Assembly (NCBI GenBank): GCA_019237515.1
Contig: JAFAGX010000332.1
Coordinates: 1-9,188, forward strand
Source of the DNA: Acidobacteriaceae bacterium
Lineage (GTDB): Bacteria > Acidobacteriota > Terriglobia > Terriglobales > SbA1
Length of the DNA stretch: 9,188 bases
Reading direction: 5' to 3'
The notes under the pieces are model-generated. The model saw only the letters and a program-made list of their open reading frames with translations. It had not been told where the DNA came from and did not search any database. Made by a program: the position numbers and the translations under genes. Shown here one piece after another: positions 1-6,732 of the stretch; the first letter of the stretch is position 1; each line of letters begins with the position of its first letter.

Positions 1-1290
1 CAATTCAAGCCGCGCCAAACGCGAGTGGTCCTCGAACTTGCAGCGTCATCCGATTACCACGCATCGTTCGTGACCGACCCGCCACGGCTGGTGATTGAGG
101 TACGGAATGCAGCACAGTCAAAGGAAACGCAGGCCGGAGCCGCATCAAATCCCGGCGGGGATGTTGTTCCCGAGAAACACGGATCGGGCGCTTCCCAGCC
201 TGAAGTCGCTCATGTGACGACCCGTGCGCCCGGAACTCCGGTCGTCGAGCACGATTCCTCCGTGTCCTCCGCCGCTAACGTGCCCGTTGAGAGCCCGACG
301 CTTGAACAACCAACTGATCACATTACCAGCTTCGTGACCAGTGACGGAGTGAAGAAAACGATTGTCGAACCTGATGACACGGTGGAGACAAACAAGAGTG
401 TCGCGGCCAAGCCGCGAACTCCTGAGCCCAAGCCTGTCGTTCAGGGTGCGAGTGACAGTGCCACAGCGAAACAGGTGTCCAGTAAGGAAAACCACACGAT
501 AGCCGCCGGCCCCGACGGCCGAGAAGCCCAGCCTACGGCCGCGGGAGATCGATCCTTGATTCGTGCGCTAGGGTTGAAGATCGGCAAAATCGTCATTGAT
601 CCAGGCCACGGCGGCCACGACACAGGCACGATTGGACCGCACGGACTGGAGGAAAAAGATCTGGTGCTTGACGTCAGCAGAAGGCTAGGCAATCTCCTCG
701 CCACACGATTGGGCGCGGAAGTGATCTATACCCGCTCGGATGACACTTTCATTCCGCTGGAGACCCGGACTGCCATCGCCAATCAGGAAGCGGCTGATTT
801 GTTTGTTTCTGTGCACGCAAACTCCAGCCACGATCCCGACGCCCGCGGCATAGAAACTTACTATCTGAACTTCACCAGTTCGCCGGATGCGCTGGAAGTC
901 GCCGCGCGCGAAAATGCGGTCTCGGAGGAATCCATTCACGAATTGCAGGATCTGGTGAAAAAGATCGCGCTCAAAGAAAAGATTGAAGAATCGCGGGAAT
1001 TTGCCGTGGACGTGGAGCGCTCCCTCCACAGTGGGCTCACAACACGGAATTCGGGCGTTCGCGACCGCGGCGTCAAAAAGGCCCCATTCATTGTGCTCAT
1101 CGGCGCCAACATGCCTTCCATCCTGGCGGAAATTTCATTTGTCAGCAACCCGACCGATGAGCGGCGGCTCAAGACTAACGATTACCGGCAGCGTATTGCT
1201 GAGTCGCTTTATCGCGGCATCGCTCATTACGTGAATGGCTTAAGCGGAGTAAAAGTCGCCAGCAAAATCGAGAAGGCCGGGACCGAATAG
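1..1290 (+). CDS. N-acetylmuramoyl-L-alanine amidase (AMIN + Amidase_3), 5'-truncated by window edge
   Basis: Zinc-dependent amidase that cleaves the bond between N-acetylmuramic acid and L-alanine in peptidoglycan. It would act in the periplasm during cell separation or wall turnover. The frame is open from base 1 and its first codons (QFKPRQTRVVLEL) read as the end of an AMIN domain, so the GTG at 25 is internal and the true start and signal peptide lie upstream. Counting codons from base 1: AMIN remnant to about 38, a Pro/Ser/Thr-rich low-complexity linker to about 185, then the catalytic domain from about 195 to 420. The Amidase_3 metal and catalytic residues are all present: His203 in DPGHGG, Glu217 in GLEEKD, His272 in SVHAN and Glu377 in LAEISF. 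A helical insert (about 307-335) sits where AmiB/AmiC-type enzymes carry a helix that blocks the active site, so activation by a partner protein is plausible (inference). The stop is TAG at 1288-1290. The fold assignment is secure; the exact paralogue is not known. Confidence 0.93.
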   Translation, partial: QFKPRQTRVVLELAASSDYHASFVTDPPRLVIEVRNAAQSKETQAGAASNPGGDVVPEKHGSGASQPEVAHVTTRAPGTPVVEHDSSVSSAANVPVESPTLEQPTDHITSFVTSDGVKKTIVEPDDTVETNKSVAAKPRTPEPKPVVQGASDSATAKQVSSKENHTIAAGPDGREAQPTAAGDRSLIRALGLKIGKIVIDPGHGGHDTGTIGPHGLEEKDLVLDVSRRLGNLLATRLGAEVIYTRSDDTFIPLETRTAIANQEAADLFVSVHANSSHDPDARGIETYYLNFTSSPDALEVAARENAVSEESIHELQDLVKKIALKEKIEESREFAVDVERSLHSGLTTRNSGVRDRGVKKAPFIVLIGANMPSILAEISFVSNPTDERRLKTNDYRQRIAESLYRGIAHYVNGLSGVKVASKIEKAGTE

Positions 1291-1482
1291 CTGGTAGCTA
1301 TTGCTTCGTGCCGCGGGCGACCTGCCGAGACGGCGCAACGTCTAGTCCAGCGGGAAGGTAGTTCTCGATCTCACAGATCGCTCCTAGGCACAAAGAGCCG
1401 CGCGCGGTCCGTTCGATGCTGGAAACTTTCGTCGCTCCCCGGTAGTCTAATAACAGGGATTTCGAACTTCCCCGCCCTTTAG
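1291..1482. other. Intergenic region with two small inverted repeats and a weak promoter
   Basis: This 192-bp gap separates two plus-strand genes. It holds two short perfect inverted repeats, AGACG/CGTCT (1328-1332 and 1339-1343) and CGATC/GATCG (1366-1370 and 1376-1380). Neither is followed by a T-run, so they are poor terminators. A -10-like TCTAAT lies at 1446-1451 (five of six to the TATAAT consensus) with no good -35 at normal spacing. It would start a transcript about 25 nt before the next gene. I see no credible coding sequence here. Confidence 0.35.
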
Positions 1483-2634
1483 ATGAGAGTCCCAAAGCTG
1501 ATCTTCATAGTCGTGCTCCTGCTCTGCGGGAGCTTTGCATTCGCAAACCGAAGTTCGGATACCAGTGTCGGCGCCAGACAGATGTTGGCGCAGCAATTCG
1601 GGGGGTGGCAGATGTCTGGCACTCCACAGACGAGCAGCGATCCTGCGAGCGCTGATCCCGTAAATGCCCAGGTGCTCAAGGAATACGGCTTCCAGGACTT
1701 CGAAACGGCTTCCTACACGCGGGATGATGGCAGAACGCTGACGCTGAAGGCCGCGCGGTTTGCTGATGCGAGCGGTGCCTACGGGGCGTTCACCTTTTAT
1801 AAGACGCCGCAGATGCTGATTGAAAAAATCGGTGATTCAGGCGCATCGCTCAACGAGCGCGTGCTCTTTTACCGCGGAAATATTTTGATTGATGCTGTGT
1901 TTCAGCGGCTCTCGGCGATGTCAGCGGCCGAGTTGCGGGAACTGGCGGGCGATCTCCCGTCCCCGCCGGGAAACACCGGCAAGCTTCCCGGTTTGCCGGC
2001 ATATCTGCCTAAACAATCTTACGTAAAGAACTCGGCGAAGTACGTCCTGGGACCGGCGACGCTGGATAAAGTGGCAGCGCCCATTCCTCCCTCATTTGTG
2101 GACTTTGATAAAGGAGCCGAAGTAGTTCTCGGGAACTACAACGCTTCTGGCGGAGAAGCGACAGTGATGCTGATTGCTTATCCCACGCCGCAAATCGCTG
2201 CCGACTATCTCCGCAGAATCGAAGCTGCCGCGAAACCGGGGAATTCCCTCACCAATTCAGGATCAATTTTTGATAAGCGAACCGGGCCGATCGTCGTGCT
2301 CGCGTCGGGTCCGCTCTCCCAGAGTGAAGCCAGGTCATTGCTCGCTTCGGTCAACTACGATGCCGACGTAACCTGGAACGAAAACACGTTTATCACCAAG
2401 AAAGACAATGTCGCGAATCTGCTCGTGAACGTAATCCTTCTCTGCTTCATCATCATTGGCTTCGCGCTGGTGGTTGGAGTGGCATTCGGAGGCTTTCGGA
2501 TTCTCGCTAAGCGGCTGTTTCCCGATCGCGTGTTCGACCGCCCCCAGGAGATGGAATTTATCTCCCTGCACCTGTCCGAAGAGGTCATTGAGCGTTCTAA
2601 GGCCGATGCAAGTTCTTCAATTGAAGCGATTTAG
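1483..2634 (+). CDS. DUF6599-like exported protein with C-terminal membrane anchor
   Basis: Function unknown; the best match by eye is the DUF6599 family common in Acidobacteriota. Residues 1-21 form a signal peptide: a short basic start (MRVPK), a hydrophobic core, and a likely cut after AFA. Residues about 35-170 contain the pattern I associate with the family: a YGFQDFETASYTRDDGRTL stretch followed by ADASGAYGAFTFY. Residues about 185-300 look like a second, diverged copy (KGAEVVLGNY, then MLIAYPTPQIAADYL). One strong transmembrane segment lies at about 312-337 (NVILLCFIIIGFALVVGVAF), followed by a basic stop (AKRLF) and a tail of some 40 residues. The predicted topology is therefore a large periplasmic domain with a cytoplasmic tail. 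The ATG is the first start after an in-frame TAG at 1480-1482, and the signal peptide begins exactly there. No Shine-Dalgarno sequence is visible, so initiation may be leaderless or SD-independent. Coding status is firm, the family moderate, the role unknown. Confidence 0.8.
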   Translation: MRVPKLIFIVVLLLCGSFAFANRSSDTSVGARQMLAQQFGGWQMSGTPQTSSDPASADPVNAQVLKEYGFQDFETASYTRDDGRTLTLKAARFADASGAYGAFTFYKTPQMLIEKIGDSGASLNERVLFYRGNILIDAVFQRLSAMSAAELRELAGDLPSPPGNTGKLPGLPAYLPKQSYVKNSAKYVLGPATLDKVAAPIPPSFVDFDKGAEVVLGNYNASGGEATVMLIAYPTPQIAADYLRRIEAAAKPGNSLTNSGSIFDKRTGPIVVLASGPLSQSEARSLLASVNYDADVTWNENTFITKKDNVANLLVNVILLCFIIIGFALVVGVAFGGFRILAKRLFPDRVFDRPQEMEFISLHLSEEVIERSKADASSSIEAI

Positions 2635-2737
2635 TGCTTAAAGCGACGGATTTTGTCTCACAATGAACTTTTCACAAGCCGTGTTAACCTTTTTTGTAAA
2701 ACTCTGATTCTAAAGATATTTATTTCCTAAAAATTCC
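2635..2737. other. AT-rich intergenic stretch upstream of the candidate small RNA promoter
   Basis: No gene is visible. The stretch has a run of six T at 2691-2696 with no stem in front of it, so there is no convincing intrinsic terminator for the preceding gene. A/T tracts at about 2713-2735 lie directly upstream of the -35 box at 2738 and resemble an UP element, which would strengthen that promoter (inference). Confidence 0.35.
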
Positions 2738-2767
2738 TTGACACCCCGCTTTTATGACTCATAAGAT
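2738..2767 (+). promoter_or_regulatory. Sigma70-type promoter of the candidate small RNA
   Basis: A perfect -35 box TTGACA lies at 2738-2743. Two overlapping -10 candidates follow: CATAAG at 2760-2765 (16-bp spacer, four of six to consensus) and TAAGAT at 2762-2767 (18-bp spacer, four of six). The DNA just upstream is A/T-rich. The predicted transcription start is about 2772, a few bases before the first hairpin. No plus-strand protein gene lies downstream before the minus-strand gene that ends at 2911, so this promoter needs another product to explain it. Confidence 0.5.
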
Positions 2768-2771
2768 TTCG

Positions 2772-2858
2772 CCAGAAAGTTTTGACGGTACATTTCCTCC
2801 GTTGGAACTATTCTCCCTTGAAGAAAAGGCTGCCTGCGTTGCCGGGCGGCCTTTTCGT
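2772..2858 (+). ncRNA. Candidate small non-coding RNA, about 85 nt (unrecognised family)
   Basis: Predicted from structure only. Downstream of the promoter at 2738-2767, an 11-bp stem forms between 2778-2788 (AGTTTTGACGG) and 2799-2809 (CCGTTGGAACT) around a 10-nt loop (2789-2798). Three of its pairs are G-U, so it folds as plus-strand RNA but would be broken by A-C mismatches on the other strand. A 14-nt unpaired linker (2810-2823) containing TTCTCCC joins it to a terminator-like hairpin at 2824-2855. The start and end signals are about 85 nt apart, a normal length for a bacterial regulatory RNA. The loop and stem edge contain CCTCC (2796-2800) and the linker is CU-rich; both could pair with Shine-Dalgarno sequences. 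I do not recognise an Rfam family. The main alternative is an orphan promoter in front of a shared convergent terminator. Confidence 0.45.
2824..2858 (+). terminator. Intrinsic terminator, probably bidirectional
   Basis: AAAAGGCTGCC (2824-2834) pairs with GGCGGCCTTTT (2845-2855) to give an 11-bp stem with one G-U pair and a 10-nt loop. The stem ends in four U on the plus strand and, because its 5' arm starts with AAAA, in four U on the minus strand too. It lies between the converging gene that ends at 2634 and the one that ends at 2911, so it can serve both. The single wobble pair makes it slightly better on the plus strand. Confidence 0.7.
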
Positions 2859-2910
2859 TTGCATGTTTTGAACCAAGGACTCAGTGCAGCGGAACCCGGG
2901 ATCGATCTGC

Positions 2911-4626
2911 CTAGGCGGGAGCCGTATAGCGTCTCTCCACGGCTTCCTTGATCCGGTGGCGGCTTTCTTCGGGCGATAAAGAATTGTCACGCTCAATCTC
3001 AGCAGCTTGTTGTCCTAATTCATCGTCCTTGATCACGGATCGAAACCACCCCGAGTAGTCATGCTTTTGTAGGTGGTACATCCATGTTTCGTCGTCGATT
3101 CCGTCGGCCAGCTGCAGAAAAGTCCTGAGATTCTGCGCCCGCAAATTCAGTTTCGACTTGCGCCCTCGAAAATAGAAACTCTGTTCCTGAGAAAGCTCCC
3201 CTTCAGCATAATTTCGTACGTGGCGAAGCCGTTCCTTCGTGCTTTGGATGGTCTTCACGCGTACGGGCGGTTTGCCAGTCCTGTGAAACCACAGCATAGC
3301 CTCTCCCGTTGCCAGTTCGCCTTCTTCAAGACGAGGCGGTGAAATGTGTACTGCCTCTGCAAATGCGCGAAAAACTTCCACCGGTTTTCCAATCGCGACC
3401 ACAACATCAACCGCGTTCAGAGCGGCTGCGGCAACGTGTTCCGGATGTACGGTGATAAGAAGCGTGGCCTGCAGAACTTGTGGCAAAGTTGAACCTAAAG
3501 AAGACGCGGAGGACGGAAGCATGTGGTGTGCCTCGTCTACGACCACCCAGTGCGGCCGCGCTGTGCGGGTTCGCAGGTCTTGAATTTGTGGAAGCAGGCT
3601 ACTGAAAAACTTGGGCCGATCGTCGATTGCCACTGCAAGGAGATCGACCAGAACGCTCTCCTTGGGTTGTTCTAATGCTCTCAGTAATGCTTCGACATCC
3701 GGAGGGTTTTTCGCGTTCCCAAACGACAGAGCATGTGTAAATCCCTCGTAGTCGCCTTCAGGATCGATCAGGCAAAATTGATATTCGCGCGCCCCGAATT
3801 GCTCGAGGAGACCGGCGACAGCTGTTGATTTGCCGCTTCCCGAAGGCCCGGCAACCAATATGCTGCCATGGCGCGGGTTGACGAAGATGTCGCCCTTATC
3901 GGAGCTATCCGGGCGACGACCCAGCGAAATCGTTTCTCGCTCAAGCTTGCCATCGAAATCGGCCAAATCATCCTTAATTAGCCGCGTGGACAGCTCAATC
4001 ACCCCGTCTCCGCGCTGCTTATCAAGAACTACATCTGCTTTCTCCTTTACCGATGGAAGTGCGTTCGCAACCGCGACCGAGCAAGCAGACATACGAAGGA
4101 AGGCAAGATCGTTTTCCGCGTCACCGACAGAAACCACATTGTGTGGCGAAATCCCTAGTTCATCGAGCGCGGATCGCAACCCGGTTCCCTTGTTCACTCC
4201 CGAAGGCAGCACCATCACGGAACCCTTGTTGAAAATCATTTGCAGATCAAGCCCAGATTCGCGTATTGCACTCAGCACCGCCTCCTCATGTGGTTGCCAA
4301 GTCGCTACAATCGTGCGGCCGAGCGAAAAAGGGATTTTTCTTTCTTCCAGCAAGGCAATGAATCGCGGATTCGGCGGCTCAGAAAGCACTCTCTCGGTTC
4401 GCGTCTCCGGCTGGTACAGCACTCCTCCATTTTCAACGACTATCCGATCGAATAGGTCGACGCGAGCAAAAACGTTGCTTAAATCCGGCAGGTGCCTCCC
4501 CGTTACCAGCACGAGTTTCCGCCCTGAAGCGCGCACTCGCTCCAATGCCGTTGTCGTACTGTCATTAACCTTCCCGTCAGACGCAAGGGTACCGTCATAA
4601 TCGGTTGCAAGGAGTATGAAGCGCAT
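2911..4626 (-). CDS. HAD-IIB phosphatase fused to HerA/DUF87-like P-loop ATPase
   Basis: This is a 571-residue multidomain protein with no signal peptide, so presumably cytoplasmic. Residues 1-215 are a Cof-type HAD phosphatase with all four motifs: nucleophile Asp9 and Asp11 in DYDGT, Thr42 in LVTGR, Lys146 in NKGTG and the metal-binding GDAEND at 168-173. Residues about 230-480 are a P-loop ATPase with Walker A GPSGSGKST (260-268), the IDPEGDY motif (287-293) typical of HerA/DUF87-like ATPases, and Walker B VVVDEAHH (361-368). Residues about 485-560 form a third module (FYFRGRKSKLNLRAQNL, then DDETWMYHL and SGWFRSVIKDDEL) that recalls DUF5752-like sequences; this is my weakest assignment. 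The phosphatase substrate cannot be read from sequence; sugar phosphates are usual for the family. The ATG at 4624-4626 begins the HAD beta-strand directly, with only a weak AAGGG before it. It appears monocistronic: convergent with the upstream genes and followed by the terminator at 2824-2855. Confidence 0.88.
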   Translation of the reverse strand: MRFILLATDYDGTLASDGKVNDSTTTALERVRASGRKLVLVTGRHLPDLSNVFARVDLFDRIVVENGGVLYQPETRTERVLSEPPNPRFIALLEERKIPFSLGRTIVATWQPHEEAVLSAIRESGLDLQMIFNKGSVMVLPSGVNKGTGLRSALDELGISPHNVVSVGDAENDLAFLRMSACSVAVANALPSVKEKADVVLDKQRGDGVIELSTRLIKDDLADFDGKLERETISLGRRPDSSDKGDIFVNPRHGSILVAGPSGSGKSTAVAGLLEQFGAREYQFCLIDPEGDYEGFTHALSFGNAKNPPDVEALLRALEQPKESVLVDLLAVAIDDRPKFFSSLLPQIQDLRTRTARPHWVVVDEAHHMLPSSASSLGSTLPQVLQATLLITVHPEHVAAAALNAVDVVVAIGKPVEVFRAFAEAVHISPPRLEEGELATGEAMLWFHRTGKPPVRVKTIQSTKERLRHVRNYAEGELSQEQSFYFRGRKSKLNLRAQNLRTFLQLADGIDDETWMYHLQKHDYSGWFRSVIKDDELGQQAAEIERDNSLSPEESRHRIKEAVERRYTAPA

Positions 4627-4782
4627 TGCCCTTGGATGCCTTTGGCTTGCTTTGGGTCTTCCGGCTGAGTGTTCCCAGGCAGGATAAGTGCCGCGTCATT
4701 AAGACCGTTTCCCAAATTAATCAGCGTGACTGAGTGGCGACTTAAGTATTCCAACCGTTGCACAAAAGAAGTCCGGGCCATT
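4627..4782. other. Divergent intergenic region between the HAD-ATPase gene and tRNA-Thr
   Basis: This short gap should hold the promoter of the minus-strand HAD-ATPase gene and, on its right side, that of the plus-strand tRNA. A TTGCAC hexamer at 4758-4763 is -35-like but lies too far (22 bp) from the best -10 at 4786. A minus-strand frame crosses this gap and overlaps the start of the HAD gene, but its protein has no recognisable features. I see no clear minus-strand promoter. Confidence 0.3.
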
Positions 4783-4791
4783 TGGTAAACT
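4783..4791 (+). promoter_or_regulatory. Extended -10 promoter element of tRNA-Thr
   Basis: TGGTAAACT fits an extended -10 (TG, one base, then a hexamer with four of six matches to TATAAT). It would start transcription near 4797-4799, about 10 nt before the mature tRNA, leaving a short 5' leader for RNase P. No -35 box at proper spacing is evident, which extended -10 promoters tolerate. Confidence 0.4.
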
Positions 4792-4808
4792 GAAGAAAGT
4801 AGCCATAA

Positions 4809-4884
4809 GCCGACGTAGCTCAGTTGGTAGAGCAGCCGATTCGTAATCGGCAGGTCAACGGTTCAAGTCCGTTCGTCGGCTCCA
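4809..4884 (+). tRNA. tRNA-Thr (anticodon CGT)
   Basis: A complete cloverleaf. The acceptor arms GCCGACG (4809-4815) and CGTCGGC (4874-4880) pair perfectly. The D arm is GCTC/GAGC (4818-4821 and 4830-4833). The anticodon stem GCCGA/TCGGC (4835-4839 and 4847-4851) encloses loop TTCGTAA with anticodon CGT at 4842-4844, which reads threonine codon ACG. A 5-nt variable region is followed by T stem AACGG/CCGTT and loop TTCAAGT. The discriminator is T4881 and CCA is encoded at 4882-4884. Identity is set by the anticodon. It stands alone, not in a tRNA cluster. Confidence 0.97.
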
Positions 4885-4886
4885 TC

Positions 4887-4914
4887 CTAACCCCAAGGCC
4901 AGGGTTAGTTTACA
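4887..4914 (+). terminator. Intrinsic terminator after tRNA-Thr
   Basis: CTAACCC (4887-4893) and GGGTTAG (4902-4908) form a perfect 7-bp stem around an 8-nt loop, starting 3 nt after the CCA end. The tail TTTACAAATT is only modestly T-rich. Position and symmetry make it the likely end of the tRNA transcript. On the opposite strand the hairpin is not followed by a T-run, so it is less likely to stop the minus-strand hydrolase gene. Confidence 0.65.
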
Positions 4915-4983
4915 AATTCAGACGTTGCGCCCCTGCGATTCAACAGAGCCCAGCCCTACTCCACTAAACAATCGATGAGCATT

Positions 4984-6732
4984 TCAGTAGTTCCAAGCAG
5001 CGGTATTTTGGCCCTTTGGCGCGTGCCTAGATAAGTGCTCCGCCATCGCCCTGATCTGTTCGGCCTGAGTCGTCGCATGCCACCCGTGACCCATCATCGG
5101 CCGCCCGTACACAAAAGTCCCCTCATAATGAGGATTCTGCGTTTGCTTCAAAAAATCCTCCATCAGGTAAACAGCCAAATTTAGATAACCATGATCCATA
5201 TCGCCGACAGCAAAATACAACTTGTCCACAAGCTTGGGGCCAAGAGTCGGCCAGTTTCGAGCCATAAAATCGCGCAAATCATAGTCATGCTCGCGCCAGT
5301 AAGTCGCCACGTCATGATCAATTTTCCCGGTATGCTTGTCCCAAAGCGGCTTGGGATAACCATCCTCGCCCATGGGACTAAACACCGCCTCGAACACCTC
5401 CAATTGCTGCGCCGATCGGCCCTTGCTGCCTAAGACGTCCTCCAGTTGGCTAACCTGCCGCACGGTATTCTCGGATTGCCCGTCAGGCGATCTCTCGAAA
5501 GATCGTTCCGGAACTTGCCACTCATGGTTTCCATAATTCGAATCCTGCTCGCGATGCTCCTTCTGCACCAAAAATGCGTTGTCATCCTCGTATATGTCAG
5601 TCAGCCCGTAGCGATGCCAATCCAATGGATCGGGATACAGGCTCCAGGTTCCGCCGAACAAATCCGGATGGAACACCTGCAAAGCCAGTGCTTCCCATCC
5701 ACCAGTTGAACCACCGGTCAGCAGGCGAGCATACGGCTGCCCGATGATCCGAAAGTGTTCTTCAATATAAGGAATCAATTCGGACACGATCGCATCGCCG
5801 TAAGGTCCGTCATTCACGGAATTCACAGCGTAGGAATCATCAAAGAACGGCGTAGGATGCTGAAAGCTGACCGCGATCATCCGCGGAAAATTGTCAGAAT
5901 TCCATGATTGATAGAATTCGTAAGCGGATTCCACTCCGCGATGCTCCCTCGAAAATCGCTGTGTCTCGCTCTCCGGCCGATCCTCCGTAGAAAAAGGAAA
6001 TGGCGGGTTCAAGCTGAAATGACCCTGCACATACACCACCGGATACTTCACCTCCGGATGGCTCTCGTATCCCTTGGGCAGCAGAATCACCGCGCCCAGA
6101 TAAATCGGCTGGCCCCAGAACTCGGTCAAAAGTTTGCTCTGAATCTTGATGTGTTTGACCCATAGCGTGTCCGCGGGTACTTCCACGGGTGGAATCACTT
6201 TACTTGCACTCAACTTGACCGCATACCCGGCGATAGGGTCCAGATGAACCAGTTGCACCTCGCTGATCAAGTTTCCGGGTGAGCGCGTAAAATTTTGGCC
6301 TTCCCACTGATCCATGTGCGCCCAGATAGCCGGACCCTTGGCGCGATGAAAGTGGCTATAGATATTCACGATTGCCTGCACGTAATAATCACCGGCGGGA
6401 AGGTCCCGCAAACTATGCAGCGGATAACCAAGCGTGCCGCCATTGATTTCCGCGAAATCTCCAGGCTTGAGTTGCTCGACATCCACGCCAAAAAGCGGCG
6501 TGCATCGCTGCCATCCGGACACCTGCAGCCGCGGCTCCGGATCCCCGTGCCGAGTCAGTGCAACGAAAACACGCCCAGTGATCACACCACCATGCGCAGA
6601 CGCCGGAAAAGAAATCTCAAACTGCGGGCTTGCCGCTTCCGCCTGTGGGCAAGCAGCAACGCAAACAATCAGCGAGATGGCAAAACCAAAAAGCGGCCAG
6701 GATGTAAACGCATGCGCAAATTTACGGTACAT
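4984..6732 (-). CDS. Exported alpha/beta-hydrolase of the putative-esterase (esterase D-like) type
   Basis: A 582-residue exported serine hydrolase. The N-terminal hydrophobic segment (about 13-27) ends in VAAC, a plausible lipobox with Cys28. An ordinary signal-peptidase site after AEA (residue 33) is equally possible, so it may be a lipoprotein or a soluble periplasmic enzyme. Residues about 35-200 look like a beta-rich accessory domain. The hydrolase domain begins near 215 (LGAVILLPKGY, YPVVYVQGHFS). The nucleophile elbow TGGSTGG contains Ser342 in a GxSxG context. Candidate acid residues are Asp511/Asp513 (VGDMDHG) and candidate histidines are His549/His552 (GHGWH). The putative-esterase family includes siderophore, xylan and other ester hydrolases; the substrate here is unknown. 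Start choice is well supported: GGGGAG lies 5 nt before the ATG at 6730-6732 and the signal sequence begins there. It is divergent from the outer-membrane receptor gene at 7108, which suggests shared control or a shared nutrient. Confidence 0.85.
   Translation of the reverse strand: MYRKFAHAFTSWPLFGFAISLIVCVAACPQAEAASPQFEISFPASAHGGVITGRVFVALTRHGDPEPRLQVSGWQRCTPLFGVDVEQLKPGDFAEINGGTLGYPLHSLRDLPAGDYYVQAIVNIYSHFHRAKGPAIWAHMDQWEGQNFTRSPGNLISEVQLVHLDPIAGYAVKLSASKVIPPVEVPADTLWVKHIKIQSKLLTEFWGQPIYLGAVILLPKGYESHPEVKYPVVYVQGHFSLNPPFPFSTEDRPESETQRFSREHRGVESAYEFYQSWNSDNFPRMIAVSFQHPTPFFDDSYAVNSVNDGPYGDAIVSELIPYIEEHFRIIGQPYARLLTGGSTGGWEALALQVFHPDLFGGTWSLYPDPLDWHRYGLTDIYEDDNAFLVQKEHREQDSNYGNHEWQVPERSFERSPDGQSENTVRQVSQLEDVLGSKGRSAQQLEVFEAVFSPMGEDGYPKPLWDKHTGKIDHDVATYWREHDYDLRDFMARNWPTLGPKLVDKLYFAVGDMDHGYLNLAVYLMEDFLKQTQNPHYEGTFVYGRPMMGHGWHATTQAEQIRAMAEHLSRHAPKGQNTAAWNY

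Noticed and set aside
1298..1495. A 65-codon minus-strand open frame in the gap after the amidase gene
   Set aside because: It is low in hydrophobic pattern, overlaps the start of the next plus-strand gene and has no visible ribosome-binding site.
2685..2700. T-run at 2691-2696 as a terminator for the DUF6599-like gene
   Set aside because: No stable stem precedes it. The hairpin at 2824-2855 is the better terminator.
2754..2951. A 65-codon plus-strand open frame across the candidate small RNA
   Set aside because: Its ATG lies upstream of the predicted transcription start, it runs through the terminator hairpin, and its translation has no recognisable features.
3830..4600. A 256-codon plus-strand open frame opposite the HAD-ATPase gene
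   Set aside because: It lies wholly antisense to a gene with intact HAD motifs. Its translation is Ser/Arg/Thr-rich and low in pattern, as expected of a mirror frame.
4758..4763. TTGCAC as the -35 box of the tRNA promoter
   Set aside because: The distance to the -10 TAAACT is 22 bp, outside the usual 16-18 bp range.
4503..4781. A 92-codon minus-strand open frame upstream of and overlapping the HAD-ATPase start
   Set aside because: It overlaps the HAD gene in another frame and encodes no recognisable domain.
4857..4983. Possible integration (att) site at the 3' end of tRNA-Thr
   Set aside because: I saw no repeat of the tRNA 3' end elsewhere in the window and no integrase or other mobile genes nearby.
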